NCBI GenBank assembly: GCA_016839765.1
Contig: JAEOTP010000020.1
Location: forward strand, 1-33,400
Reading direction: 5' to 3'
DNA: 33,400 bases
From: Promethearchaeota archaeon
GTDB lineage: Archaea > Asgardarchaeota > Lokiarchaeia > Sigyniarchaeales > SOKP01
Every line of letters begins with the position of its first letter. The stretch's first letter is position 1. Positions 1 to 7,679 of this stretch are shown in pieces. The notes under the pieces were generated by a model, which ran no database searches, had not been told where the DNA came from, and saw only the letters and a list, made by a program, of their open reading frames with translations. The translations under genes and the position numbers were made by a program.

Positions 1-1101
1 ACTAATATTTCCTTGATTCTTTAAACTTTTTTCAAACTCACTTTTTAAATAACTGTAAGGATAAAAGTATCCTAACTCTGAAAAATAACCATTTATATGC
101 TTTAACTTTAATAAAGTTTTAACTATATATTTTAATTCTAATTCGGATTCGATGACACTTAGAAAATCTTTAATTTCTTGTATTGAAATTCTTTTTTCTT
201 GCTCGAAAAAGTTGATTAATTTTTGCTTTTCAATTTCATAAAAATATATTTCATTGGTTTCATTATTTTTCATGTAAAAATAAATCTCTTCCTTCCCAAA
301 ACGAGAATTTTTAACCTTTTCTATGAACTCCTTTAATTGAATATCATTTTGCCTGCTTAAATCTGTAAAATTGAATTTTTTTATGATTAATCGGTTATGG
401 ATTAATTCATAAATTTTTTTAATACTTAAATCTTCAAGGTTGAGATTTTTAAACGGCCCATAAAATTTTTTACAGAGTCCTACCAATGTATTATGAAAGA
501 TTGATTCTTTTTTTCCAGAAAATAGTGTAGATATTTTATTTAGTCCTTTTCTAAACCAAAATATCTCATTAAAATAAAAAGTATCACATTCACTAAGAAA
601 TTCTAAAAGCGAATATAGATTGACTTCATCCTGCTCCTCTAAAAGAGCCCTAAATATATGTTCTTTATAATTACATAGTATTTTAGGTTTCATTTTTACG
701 ATCTCTTGAAGAAAGTAATAAGCATTCCCTTTTATATCTGAATTTTTATCTTTTAGAGCCAGAATAAAATCTAATAAATAATTATTAATATATTCTGGAT
801 TTGTAATCATTGCAAAACCTAATATAATTACAACGTTTAATCTTAACTTTAATTCAGGAGAATTTAGAAACTCCTGAACCTTTTCAATTATATCTTTAGA
901 TACAAATTTAAAATTCTCTTCTGCTAAAACACTTAGAATATAGGTTACTGGAACAACCACACCATCCTCATTTAAAAGACCTTTTAATTCCTCAACGAGT
1001 TTAAGTACTTTCTCAACTTTATTTTTGCTTAAATATTTATTCAATCTCCCAACGATGCTCTCAAGGATAGGATTATCCTTAAATTCTTCCAGATTAAACA
1101 T
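1..1101 (-). CDS. Helical-repeat (HEAT-like) protein with C-terminal winged-helix-like segment, partial
   Basis: An open frame of 367 codons starts at an ATG at 1101 and runs off the left edge without a stop, so the C-terminus is missing. Residues 1 to about 180 look like an alpha-solenoid: short amphipathic helix pairs such as KVEKVLKLVEELKGLL and VQEFLNSPELKLRLNVVIIL, in the manner of HEAT/ARM repeats. Near the visible end a segment beginning RISIQEIKDFL and reaching GYFYPYSYLKSEF reads like a winged helix, and the last codons (QGNIS) could begin a second such unit. The gene lies 19 bases downstream of the HAD gene on the same strand, so the two are probably cotranscribed. Function is not recognised. 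A scaffold or adaptor role is inference. A distant similarity to the tandem winged helices of UFL1 came to mind but is not established. Confidence 0.7.
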   Translation of the reverse strand, partial: MFNLEEFKDNPILESIVGRLNKYLSKNKVEKVLKLVEELKGLLNEDGVVVPVTYILSVLAEENFKFVSKDIIEKVQEFLNSPELKLRLNVVIILGFAMITNPEYINNYLLDFILALKDKNSDIKGNAYYFLQEIVKMKPKILCNYKEHIFRALLEEQDEVNLYSLLEFLSECDTFYFNEIFWFRKGLNKISTLFSGKKESIFHNTLVGLCKKFYGPFKNLNLEDLSIKKIYELIHNRLIIKKFNFTDLSRQNDIQLKEFIEKVKNSRFGKEEIYFYMKNNETNEIYFYEIEKQKLINFFEQEKRISIQEIKDFLSVIESELELKYIVKTLLKLKHINGYFSELGYFYPYSYLKSEFEKSLKNQGNIS

Positions 1102-1120
1102 TATTACGTTTTTTTAATAC

Positions 1121-1846
1121 TTAATCTAATATGAATTTTTTGAATGGTTCAATATCCAAAAGAGTTTTAATTTCTTGAATAATAATTGTTGGTTTAGATT
1201 CTTCCAAATCCCCTTTAACTCCATGACCACTTAATAAAGCAATACTATTGATTCCAGCATTTTTTGCAGTTTTAATATCTGTTGGGAGGTCTCCTATGAA
1301 GTAAACATTATCCCTTATAATTGGAACCTTAAATTTCATTTTAATATACTTTAAAGCCAATAATATAGGGTAGGGATTAGGTTTTCTATATGGGGTGTTA
1401 TCTCTAGAAATATAAATTGAAAAATAGTTATCTAAATCTAATTTTTTCCTAAAGAAATTTAACCGGGCCTCACTAGTGTTCGAAACTATTCCTAAAGGAA
1501 ATCCGTTTGCCTTTAACTTTACCAAAACCTTTTTTAAATCATGTTTTAAAGTCTCATATTTTTCATACTTAGGATAAGAACGTCTATATTTCATAAAAAA
1601 GAAAATTCTTCTCCACCTACTTGGTATATACTTCTTATATACTTTATAGGCACGAATTAAAGCCTTGATTCTATTTTTAGAATCTGCTTCTTCAAAAAGT
1701 CGTGCAAAGTCTATTAATCTTAGATTTTCAATGTTTTTAAATCTATAAAATCTTTTTTTTAATAACTTTAAGGCTGCATATTCAAGGGCTTTCTGTGTAA
1801 TTACAACACCATCAAAATCAAATAACAATATTGGAATATGCGACAT
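1121..1846 (-). CDS. HAD-superfamily hydrolase (phosphoglycolate-phosphatase-like)
   Basis: A soluble phosphatase-type enzyme of the haloacid dehalogenase superfamily. All four motifs are visible. Motif I is LLFDFDGVV, with nucleophile D10 and acid/base D12. Motif II is GIVSNTS, with Ser122 in the phosphate-binding position. Motif III lies in RKPNPYP, with Lys155. Motif IV is GDLPTD, with metal-binding Asp186 and Asp190. The helical cap between motifs I and II (about residues 15-100) is the C1 type found in phosphoglycolate phosphatase and related enzymes; it is unusually basic and aromatic here. The 241-residue length is normal. The start is an ATG followed at once by the motif I strand. The substrate cannot be read from the sequence. 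The helical-repeat gene follows on the same strand. Confidence 0.88.
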   Translation of the reverse strand: MSHIPILLFDFDGVVITQKALEYAALKLLKKRFYRFKNIENLRLIDFARLFEEADSKNRIKALIRAYKVYKKYIPSRWRRIFFFMKYRRSYPKYEKYETLKHDLKKVLVKLKANGFPLGIVSNTSEARLNFFRKKLDLDNYFSIYISRDNTPYRKPNPYPILLALKYIKMKFKVPIIRDNVYFIGDLPTDIKTAKNAGINSIALLSGHGVKGDLEESKPTIIIQEIKTLLDIEPFKKFILD

Positions 1847-2044
1847 TTGTATTACTTAAAATTTAATTTTATTCTTAAATCTAATCATTCAATTAATCGT
1901 ATGATTGAAATATTCTTACATCGAAAAAAACAGAGTTCTAGTTAATCTAAAAGTTTTCTATTGAAGATATTATTTAAGGTATAAGAAGGTTTTTTAAATA
2001 GAATTTCTATATATATTGTTAATAACTCCTTTTTTTAATAAAAA

Positions 2045-2055
2045 TTAATATATAG
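2045..2055 (+). promoter_or_regulatory. Candidate TATA box for the PH-like membrane protein gene
   Basis: The stretch TTAATATATAG lies about 30 bases before the ATG at 2082 and would place transcription initiation a few bases upstream of that codon. A second TATATATAT run sits at about 2009-2017. In DNA this AT-rich the match is weak evidence. Confidence 0.3.
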
Positions 2056-2081
2056 CAAAAAAAAGTAGCAAAAAAAAGTGT

Positions 2082-2753
2082 ATGTTAACAATGTCTGAAA
2101 AAAAAACTAAAGCTATAAATGAAATTAAACTCAGATCATATCCGAAGGTAATCTTTTTATATCCCTTATTGATTGCCAGTTTCTTCCTTTGGATTTTGCA
2201 AATGGTTTTTGGAGAACCAGAAGCATGGTTTGGAAATATTTGGATGATAATATTCTTTGTTAATTTGTTTATAATGGCTTTTGACTTCTCTTCAACGAAA
2301 TTTTTTTTACTAATATTAGCTGTGGTAATTATTATATTATTATTGGTATTTTTATTACCTGGTGGTATTTTGCCTGCGGGAACATTTGATTTTAATATAG
2401 GATTAACTGCTGAATTTTACTTTGTAGTGACCATTGTATTAGCATTTATTTTGGGATTAGTGGTTATTAGTGCTCAATTTGACTACTGGAAGATTGAAAG
2501 AAACGAAATGTATCATAAAAAAGGGATATTTACTTCTGCTGAACGAATTCCTACTAAAGGTTTAAGAATTTTAAAAGAAATACCTGATGTATTTGAATTT
2601 TTTGTATTAAGAGCAGGTTCTATTACACTTATGCCAGGACACGGTGATGTCATTCCTTTAACCACTGTTTTAAATGTAAATAAAAAATCAGAACAAATTG
2701 ATTGGCTTCTAAGTCATATTAGTATGGAACCTGATGAGTTAGACAATCATTAA
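2082..2753 (+). CDS. Membrane protein with C-terminal bacterial-PH-like domain
   Basis: Four hydrophobic segments are visible at about residues 22-43, 50-69, 73-93 and 110-132. They are followed by a soluble tail of about 90 residues. The tail begins YWKIERNEMYHKKGIFTSAE and contains alternating strands such as FFVLRAGSITLMPGHG and DVIPLTTVLNV. This resembles the bPH2/YdbS-type PH-like domains, which commonly follow transmembrane helices. The function of such proteins is poorly known. Two in-frame ATGs, at 2082 and 2091, both fit; the second gives a protein beginning MSEKK, typical of an exposed N-terminus, and may be the real one. The gene stands alone between minus-strand neighbours. The domain call is from pattern only. 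Confidence 0.65.
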   Translation: MLTMSEKKTKAINEIKLRSYPKVIFLYPLLIASFFLWILQMVFGEPEAWFGNIWMIIFFVNLFIMAFDFSSTKFFLLILAVVIIILLLVFLLPGGILPAGTFDFNIGLTAEFYFVVTIVLAFILGLVVISAQFDYWKIERNEMYHKKGIFTSAERIPTKGLRILKEIPDVFEFFVLRAGSITLMPGHGDVIPLTTVLNVNKKSEQIDWLLSHISMEPDELDNH

Positions 2754-2780
2754 GGTATAAGAAATCAATTTGATAAATAA

Positions 2781-2800
2781 CTTTTATTTTTTATTTTTTT
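2781..2800 (+). terminator. T-rich transcription terminator candidate
   Basis: A thymine-rich tract (runs of four, six and seven T broken by single A residues) begins about 28 bases after the stop of the PH-like membrane protein. Archaeal RNA polymerase terminates at such non-template T runs without a hairpin. The call rests on position and composition only. Confidence 0.45.
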
Positions 2801-2844
2801 ATGATTTTCACTATAAATCAATTAAAAAGCAATTAGTTTAAGAA

Positions 2845-3597
2845 TTAAAAATACTGCCAGATAGATTGTACCATTCTGTAAGAAAGAGCTATTTGTTGAT
2901 TTCCTTGGTTGCTTATTCCCATATGACCAGGAAGTAGATATTTTACATCTAAATTATTAGCAAATTTGATTGATTCTGTTAAAATTTTTAAGGAGCCTCC
3001 GGGGAAGTCATAACGACCAAAACTTCCTCCAGTAAATACCAAATCACCAGGAATTAATATTTTTTTACTTGACTCGTAATAAGATATTGAACCTAATGAA
3101 TGTCCAGGTGTATAAAATATTTGAAACTTAAAATCTTTATTCACATTTATGGATTTTAAATCAATTAAGTCTTTTACTTGTAAAGGAACAACACTGACAT
3201 CAAACATACTAGGTCCTATACCAAGATTGCCAGGAAAAATTTTTGATTCATCTCCCTTCTGCAGAATTTTGGCAGTTTCTCCATATGCATAAATTTCTGG
3301 AGGTTCATCTTTTAATAAATTCATTAAAGGATAAAGACCAAGAACATGATCGACGTGTTCATGAGTTAAATATATTTTTCTTACATTTTTAAGTTCTAAA
3401 TTTAACTCTTCCATTCCTTCTATTAATCCCCTTAAAGAAATCCCATTTCCCGCATCAAAAAGCGTCAAAGCATTGGATTCAGAATCTTTAATTATATATT
3501 GATTACAATCCAACATAGGATTTTCATTGAAGTAGTATAAATTTTCAATGACTTCCTTGCCTGTTTTTTTTGAACTACTTATTCCGGAGAAAAACAT
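2845..3597 (-). CDS. Metallo-beta-lactamase-fold hydrolase
   Basis: A two-metal hydrolase of the glyoxalase II-like part of the metallo-beta-lactamase superfamily. From the preferred ATG start the metal-binding signature THEHVDH places ligands at about His79, His81, Asp83 and His84. Further ligands lie in YTPGHSLGS (His), IPGDLVF (Asp) and LLPGHMG (His). The strand pair ending in TLFDAGNG is the usual N-terminal half of the fold. The 250-residue length is normal, and no extra substrate-defining domain is present, so thioesterase, lactonase or phosphodiesterase activity cannot be told apart. A TTG two codons upstream (3603) is also possible. The gene diverges from the ModE-like regulator, with about 100 AT-rich bases between them. 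Confidence 0.88.
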   Translation of the reverse strand: MFFSGISSSKKTGKEVIENLYYFNENPMLDCNQYIIKDSESNALTLFDAGNGISLRGLIEGMEELNLELKNVRKIYLTHEHVDHVLGLYPLMNLLKDEPPEIYAYGETAKILQKGDESKIFPGNLGIGPSMFDVSVVPLQVKDLIDLKSINVNKDFKFQIFYTPGHSLGSISYYESSKKILIPGDLVFTGGSFGRYDFPGGSLKILTESIKFANNLDVKYLLPGHMGISNQGNQQIALSYRMVQSIWQYF

Positions 3598-3701
3598 ATT
3601 CAAAAACTCGAAGTTTGCAAAAATAAAAATCTCTTTCTTTTAATGTTTTTCCTTTCAGAATTATAAAAAATAATTAATTTTAAAAAAATCAATTATTAAT
3701 T

Positions 3702-4112
3702 ATGAAAAATGGATCTTCCTATTACGAAAATATAGAGGATTTAAAATCAAAAATTGGATTTGGAATAAAGTTTTGGTTAGAATTTCAAAATGATAAACGT
3801 AAAAATATATTAGGTTCAGGATGGGCAAAATTGTTGGAAAATATTGATAATACACAAAAAAATGAAACTAAGTCTTTAACTTTAGCTGCAAAAGAATGTG
3901 GATATTCATATAAATATGCTTGGAATATTATAAAAAGGATTGAAGATAGAACAGGCATGTCTCCTGTAGAAACCAGTAAAGGAGGCCGTGGAGGTGGTGG
4001 TTGGGTTAAATTGAATGAATGGGGTAAATATCTATTAAAAACTTATCGAAATTTACTTTTTGAATTAATAGAAATTGAGAAAAAACTTGAAAAATCCTTT
4101 AAAATAGATTAA
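3702..4112 (+). CDS. ModE-type winged-helix DNA-binding protein, effector domain absent
   Basis: A 136-residue protein whose middle matches the N-terminal DNA-binding domain of ModE and related LysR-like helix-turn-helix proteins. The recognition region reads LAAKECGYSYKYAWNIIKRI, and the wing is glycine-rich (KGGRGGGGWVKL), followed by the long amphipathic dimerisation helix. ModE binds molybdate through C-terminal MOP domains. None is encoded here, so this is a stand-alone DNA binder or an oxyanion-independent regulator. The first 50 residues (FGIKFWLEFQNDKRKNILG) form the usual strand-helix leader of the fold. It is divergent from the hydrolase at 2845-3597 and about 95 bases upstream of the CBS protein, either of which could be its target. 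Target and signal are unknown. Confidence 0.75.
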   Translation: MKNGSSYYENIEDLKSKIGFGIKFWLEFQNDKRKNILGSGWAKLLENIDNTQKNETKSLTLAAKECGYSYKYAWNIIKRIEDRTGMSPVETSKGGRGGGGWVKLNEWGKYLLKTYRNLLFELIEIEKKLEKSFKID

Positions 4113-4206
4113 TAATTAAATTTTAATTTTAACAATTATTATTTAATTTAAGAAAGTTGATAATCTTTCTCATTTTATATCAATAAGCACTTAATAGGAA
4201 AATTTT

Positions 4207-4632
4207 ATGGAAGATAAACTCCAAAAATTTAATGAAGTAAAAGTTACTGAATTCATGATAAAGGATCCATTATATACAAGCCCTAATGAGAAAATAAGTA
4301 CTACTGAGCTTTTAATGTTAAGAAAAAATGTAGGTTGCCTTCCTGTTGTTAATAATTCTAAAAGCAAGAAAGTAATTGGAATAATAAGTCAGAGAGATAT
4401 TCGATTAGCTCGATTTGCTATGAATTTGGAATCTCCAAACACCAGAGTAAGAGATTTAATGACTCCCGATCCTATTATTGCTAAAAAAACAGATTCATTA
4501 ACTCAAATATTGGAAAAATTAGTAAAACATGATATCGAGCGATTACCTGTTATAAACGATAATGAAGAATTAATTGGTTTCATTACAAAACAATCGATTA
4601 TTGAAACAATTTACAAATATCTAAAAGAGTAG
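4207..4632 (+). CDS. CBS-domain-pair protein
   Basis: A small cytosolic protein made of two tandem CBS motifs (about residues 12-75 and 80-141), the minimal Bateman module that binds adenosine nucleotides. Each repeat shows the family pattern: VTEFMIKDPLYTSPNEKIST then GCLPVVNN and IGIISQRDI in the first, and VRDLMTPDPIIAKKTDSL then ERLPVINDNEELIGFITKQS in the second. The length equals that of the stand-alone archaeal members. No catalytic domain is attached, so it probably senses adenylate charge and acts on a partner. It lies just downstream of the ModE-like gene on the same strand, with its own AT-rich leader; the partner is not identifiable. Confidence 0.9.
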   Translation: MEDKLQKFNEVKVTEFMIKDPLYTSPNEKISTTELLMLRKNVGCLPVVNNSKSKKVIGIISQRDIRLARFAMNLESPNTRVRDLMTPDPIIAKKTDSLTQILEKLVKHDIERLPVINDNEELIGFITKQSIIETIYKYLKE

Positions 4633-4730
4633 ATTAATTAATCAAAATAAGTCATCTAAAGACTTAATTAAGACGTTATCTTTTTAAAAAAAAAACACAT
4701 ACATTTTTTTATTACAATCAATACTTTGTG

Positions 4731-4773
4731 TTTATAGGAAATATTGTTCAAAAAAATTAAAATAAATGTGATC
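4731..4773 (+). promoter_or_regulatory. TATA box and Shine-Dalgarno site before the actin-related gene
   Basis: TTTATAGG at 4731-4738 lies about 40 bases before the ATG. GTGATC at 4768-4773 is complementary to the archaeal 16S 3' end (which contains GATCACCTCC) and lies four bases from the ATG at 4778. The second site supports the chosen start of the actin-related gene. Confidence 0.5.
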
Positions 4774-4777
4774 TAGT

Positions 4778-6304
4778 ATGGCAATACCCCTTTCTGGAAC
4801 ACCGGTAATTCTCGATATCGGGTCTGCCTACACCAAAATAGGCTTTGCTGGTGAACCAGGCCCGCGTTTTATCTTTCCCACAATTACTGGAACTGAGAAA
4901 TATAAAGCTGTAATGGTGGATGTGAGTGCCAGAAACATATATGTTGGTAATGATGCTGCAAAAATGCGTGGAGTTTTGAAGATCAAACGCCCTATTGAAA
5001 GGGGAGCAATAATGGATTGGAACGATTTTTATGAAATTTTAAATTATTGCTTTTATTCACTTTTAAGAATTCCTGATGTTTCTCAGTATCCTGTTTTATA
5101 TACAGAGCCCCCTTTTTTACAGAAAGAAACTAAAGAATATGTTGCACGAGTATTGTTTGAAACTCACAGAGTTAAAAGCCTTATAATGGTTCCTACGCCT
5201 ATATTGTCTATGTTTAGTGTAGGATTAACTTCAGGTTTAATTATTGAAAGTGGAGATGGTATTACTTGGATTTGCCCAATCATTAATGGGCAAATTGTTG
5301 ATCAATCAGTACAAAAGTTAACATTAGGAGGTACTGACGTTAATCAATATCTGAAAAATCTGCTAATGAGAGAAGGTATTCATATAGAATCTAGTGCAGT
5401 TGATGAGATTATAAAAGATATGAAGGAAAAGAATTGTTATTTTGTATTGGATCCAAAAAATCCTCCAAAAAAAGATGAAAGGTTTAGCATTGCTATGCCA
5501 GATGGTTCTACTATAAGTATTCCACATTATATTTTTCATGAGGCACCTGAAGTACTATTCCAACCTAATTTAGTGGGATATCCGATAAGTAATGTACCTC
5601 AAGCTATTATTACAAGTCTCCAAGGGATTGATAAATATTATTGGAGTGAACTATTATCACATGTGGTTATTTCAGGTGGTAATTTGTCATACTCTGGTTT
5701 TGAAGAAAGGTTAAGAATAGAATTAAAAAAGCTACTTCCTCAATTAGGAAAAATACCTAAACCAAAAAGACAGAGCCCTAAGACTAAAGAAAAGGCTAAA
5801 CTGAAATCTATTGAAGGTTCGAAGAAAAAGCAAGATAATTGTCCTCATTGTGGCGTCCTTTTAGATTTATCTGATGAAAAAGAATTGTGTCCTAACTGCG
5901 GTGGTAGAATTGTGCTACCAGAGCTTTCTATTAATATAAATACCTCTAGTAAAAAGGCTCCTGTCATTGATGGTAAACTCTTATGTCCTCATTGTGGAAA
6001 GGAAATAACTGATATTGACTCTCTCTTTTGTCCATATTGTGGAAAAAACGTAGAATCACCCGATTTAGAAGAGATATCGAAAAAAGTTATTGATGAACCA
6101 CCTCCAGCTAAAGAATTTGCTGGTTTTTACGAGTCCTCAGAAGAAATTCTTAAATTCTTTGTTCCTGATAATCTTCAATACGCCATTTTTAGTGGAGCAA
6201 CAATTTTAGGAACGCTTCCTTCGTTTCAAAGGTTATTTATTACCCACGAGCAATTTCTTTCTAATAGTGATCTTTTATACAAAGATATAAGTGAAATTTT
6301 TTAA
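4778..6304 (+). CDS. Actin-related protein with two zinc ribbons inserted near the C-terminus
   Basis: The protein aligns with eukaryotic actin almost end to end. Phosphate loop 1 is LDIGSAYTKIGFAGEPGPR (Asp13, Lys20). Other matching stretches are RPIERGAIMDWND, PVLYTEPPF, ESGDGITW (157-164), KEKNCYFVLDP, APEVLFQPNLVG, VVISGGNLSYSGFEERL and the C-terminal FSGATILGTLPSFQRLFITHEQF. A D-loop of actin-like length is kept. Between residues about 325 and 435, where actin has only a short loop, a basic linker leads to two zinc ribbons: C355/C358/C371/C374 and C403/C406/C418/C421. Actin Gln137 corresponds to Thr140 and His161 to Trp164, so ATP hydrolysis is probably weak or absent; Asp154 is Glu157. 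Without the insert the length is near 400, close to actin. It starts a plus-strand run that includes a longin-like protein and a GTPase. An Asgard actin-related protein rather than a filament-forming lokiactin is the best reading. Confidence 0.9.
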   Translation: MAIPLSGTPVILDIGSAYTKIGFAGEPGPRFIFPTITGTEKYKAVMVDVSARNIYVGNDAAKMRGVLKIKRPIERGAIMDWNDFYEILNYCFYSLLRIPDVSQYPVLYTEPPFLQKETKEYVARVLFETHRVKSLIMVPTPILSMFSVGLTSGLIIESGDGITWICPIINGQIVDQSVQKLTLGGTDVNQYLKNLLMREGIHIESSAVDEIIKDMKEKNCYFVLDPKNPPKKDERFSIAMPDGSTISIPHYIFHEAPEVLFQPNLVGYPISNVPQAIITSLQGIDKYYWSELLSHVVISGGNLSYSGFEERLRIELKKLLPQLGKIPKPKRQSPKTKEKAKLKSIEGSKKKQDNCPHCGVLLDLSDEKELCPNCGGRIVLPELSININTSSKKAPVIDGKLLCPHCGKEITDIDSLFCPYCGKNVESPDLEEISKKVIDEPPPAKEFAGFYESSEEILKFFVPDNLQYAIFSGATILGTLPSFQRLFITHEQFLSNSDLLYKDISEIF

Positions 6305-6460
6305 TTTGATTTAGAAAATTTTCCTAAAATTTCCCTGTTCATTTTTCCTAAAATTTTATCCAAAAATTCTGACTTGTCTCTATTAATATAGTTAATTTTT
6401 AATTTCAAGTTAAATTAAAAAAATTAAAACTTATTTAAGACTATATTGAGGTTTTCTTAA

Positions 6461-7567
6461 TTGAAAAATAAACAACGTAGCTTAACAATAATAACTTTAA
6501 TGTTTACGGTATTTTTAATGTTTATTCCAGTAGTTTCAGCGAAAACAAGACAGAGCTACTTAGCAGATTTTCTTTTTCAAAACCAAATAGGAAATGAGAA
6601 ATTTGGTAATTCATATAAGGATACCTCATATGCTTTAGAAATAATTGATTATTATGATTTGTATGAAATTCAGGGATTATTTGGGCCTGAAACTAAAGTA
6701 GATAAACCAACTTTTATTGAAAATTTAGAAACAAAAGTAGAGGAAATGTTTGATGATGGAGAAATAGACTTATATGATTTATATTATTTATTAAGTTCAT
6801 TAGATATCTTAAATGGATCAGTCGCATTAGATTCAAATTACAAAGATAAGGTACATGAATATATTAATCAGACGGAGCAAATTTCTGGAGGTTATGCTAT
6901 AACTAATACATCTGCATCAGCAAATTTGGTTTCAACATATATTGTATACAATATATATACTTTATTAGATGAACCCATTTTCAATCAAACAACTCATTTA
7001 AATTGGATTTTATTGTGTAATAATACAGATGGTGGTTATGGAGGAAATCAAACATTACCTTCTACAATATTAACAACCTATTGTGCAGTATATTTAGTCA
7101 GTAAATTAACTACCGTAGATGATCTTGATAATAAAACTGCTACTTTAAATTACATACTTTCATTCTATTGTGATGATTCGCTTGATTCAGATAATTATGG
7201 AGGATTTCTGCCCGATTTAATCACAAATAATGCGCTATTAAGTAGTACTTATTACAGTATTGAATCTATAGAATTAATTGATGATTCAATATTAAATCCC
7301 GCAGCAACTATAGCCTGGGTATTATTTCGTCAAAATTTTCAAGACGGAGGATTTGTAGATGATCCTAGCGAGCATGAAGAAGGACTCTCCTCTATACCTG
7401 CAACTTTTCATGCATTTAAAATATTACATATCTTAAATGCTCTTGATAATTTAAATCAAGATATCTTTATGGTAGAATTCAATTATATAATTTTGATTAT
7501 AGTACTTTCGGTTATTGGTATAATAGCTGTAATAATTGTATTTATTTGGAGAAAAAGAAGATTATAA
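6461..7567 (+). CDS. Secreted, membrane-anchored alpha/alpha-toroid (prenyltransferase/terpene-cyclase-like) protein
   Basis: A signal peptide is clear: basic KNKQR, a hydrophobic stretch to about residue 25, then VVSA. One C-terminal transmembrane helix (about residues 341-362) is followed by RKRRL, giving an outside-facing domain held in the membrane. The ectodomain repeats the glycine-rich turns typical of the alpha/alpha-toroid fold of protein prenyltransferase beta subunits and squalene cyclases: ISGGYAIT, DGGYGGNQT, NYGGFLPDL and QDGGFVDDP. No DxDD or DCTAE-type catalytic motif of cyclases is visible, so a binding or structural role is likelier than catalysis. The start is TTG, chosen because the signal peptide needs it. 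It follows the actin-related gene by 156 bases. Several N-x-S/T sites are consistent with surface glycosylation. Confidence 0.75.
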   Translation: MKNKQRSLTIITLMFTVFLMFIPVVSAKTRQSYLADFLFQNQIGNEKFGNSYKDTSYALEIIDYYDLYEIQGLFGPETKVDKPTFIENLETKVEEMFDDGEIDLYDLYYLLSSLDILNGSVALDSNYKDKVHEYINQTEQISGGYAITNTSASANLVSTYIVYNIYTLLDEPIFNQTTHLNWILLCNNTDGGYGGNQTLPSTILTTYCAVYLVSKLTTVDDLDNKTATLNYILSFYCDDSLDSDNYGGFLPDLITNNALLSSTYYSIESIELIDDSILNPAATIAWVLFRQNFQDGGFVDDPSEHEEGLSSIPATFHAFKILHILNALDNLNQDIFMVEFNYIILIIVLSVIGIIAVIIVFIWRKRRL

Positions 7568-7640
7568 CCCTTCCTCTATATTTAATAATCATCTAATAAT
7601 ATTTAATTAAATCTTTGATTAACAATTTCATATATTGACT

Positions 7641-7648
7641 TTTATATT
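7641..7648 (+). promoter_or_regulatory. TATA box for folD
   Basis: TTTATATT lies about 35 bases before the ATG at 7680 and would set initiation around 7671, inside the longest possible reading frame. This argues for the internal ATG at 7680 over the upstream TTG at 7635. Confidence 0.45.
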
Positions 7649-7679
7649 CATAAAATTAATTTGTACAATTAGATTAACC

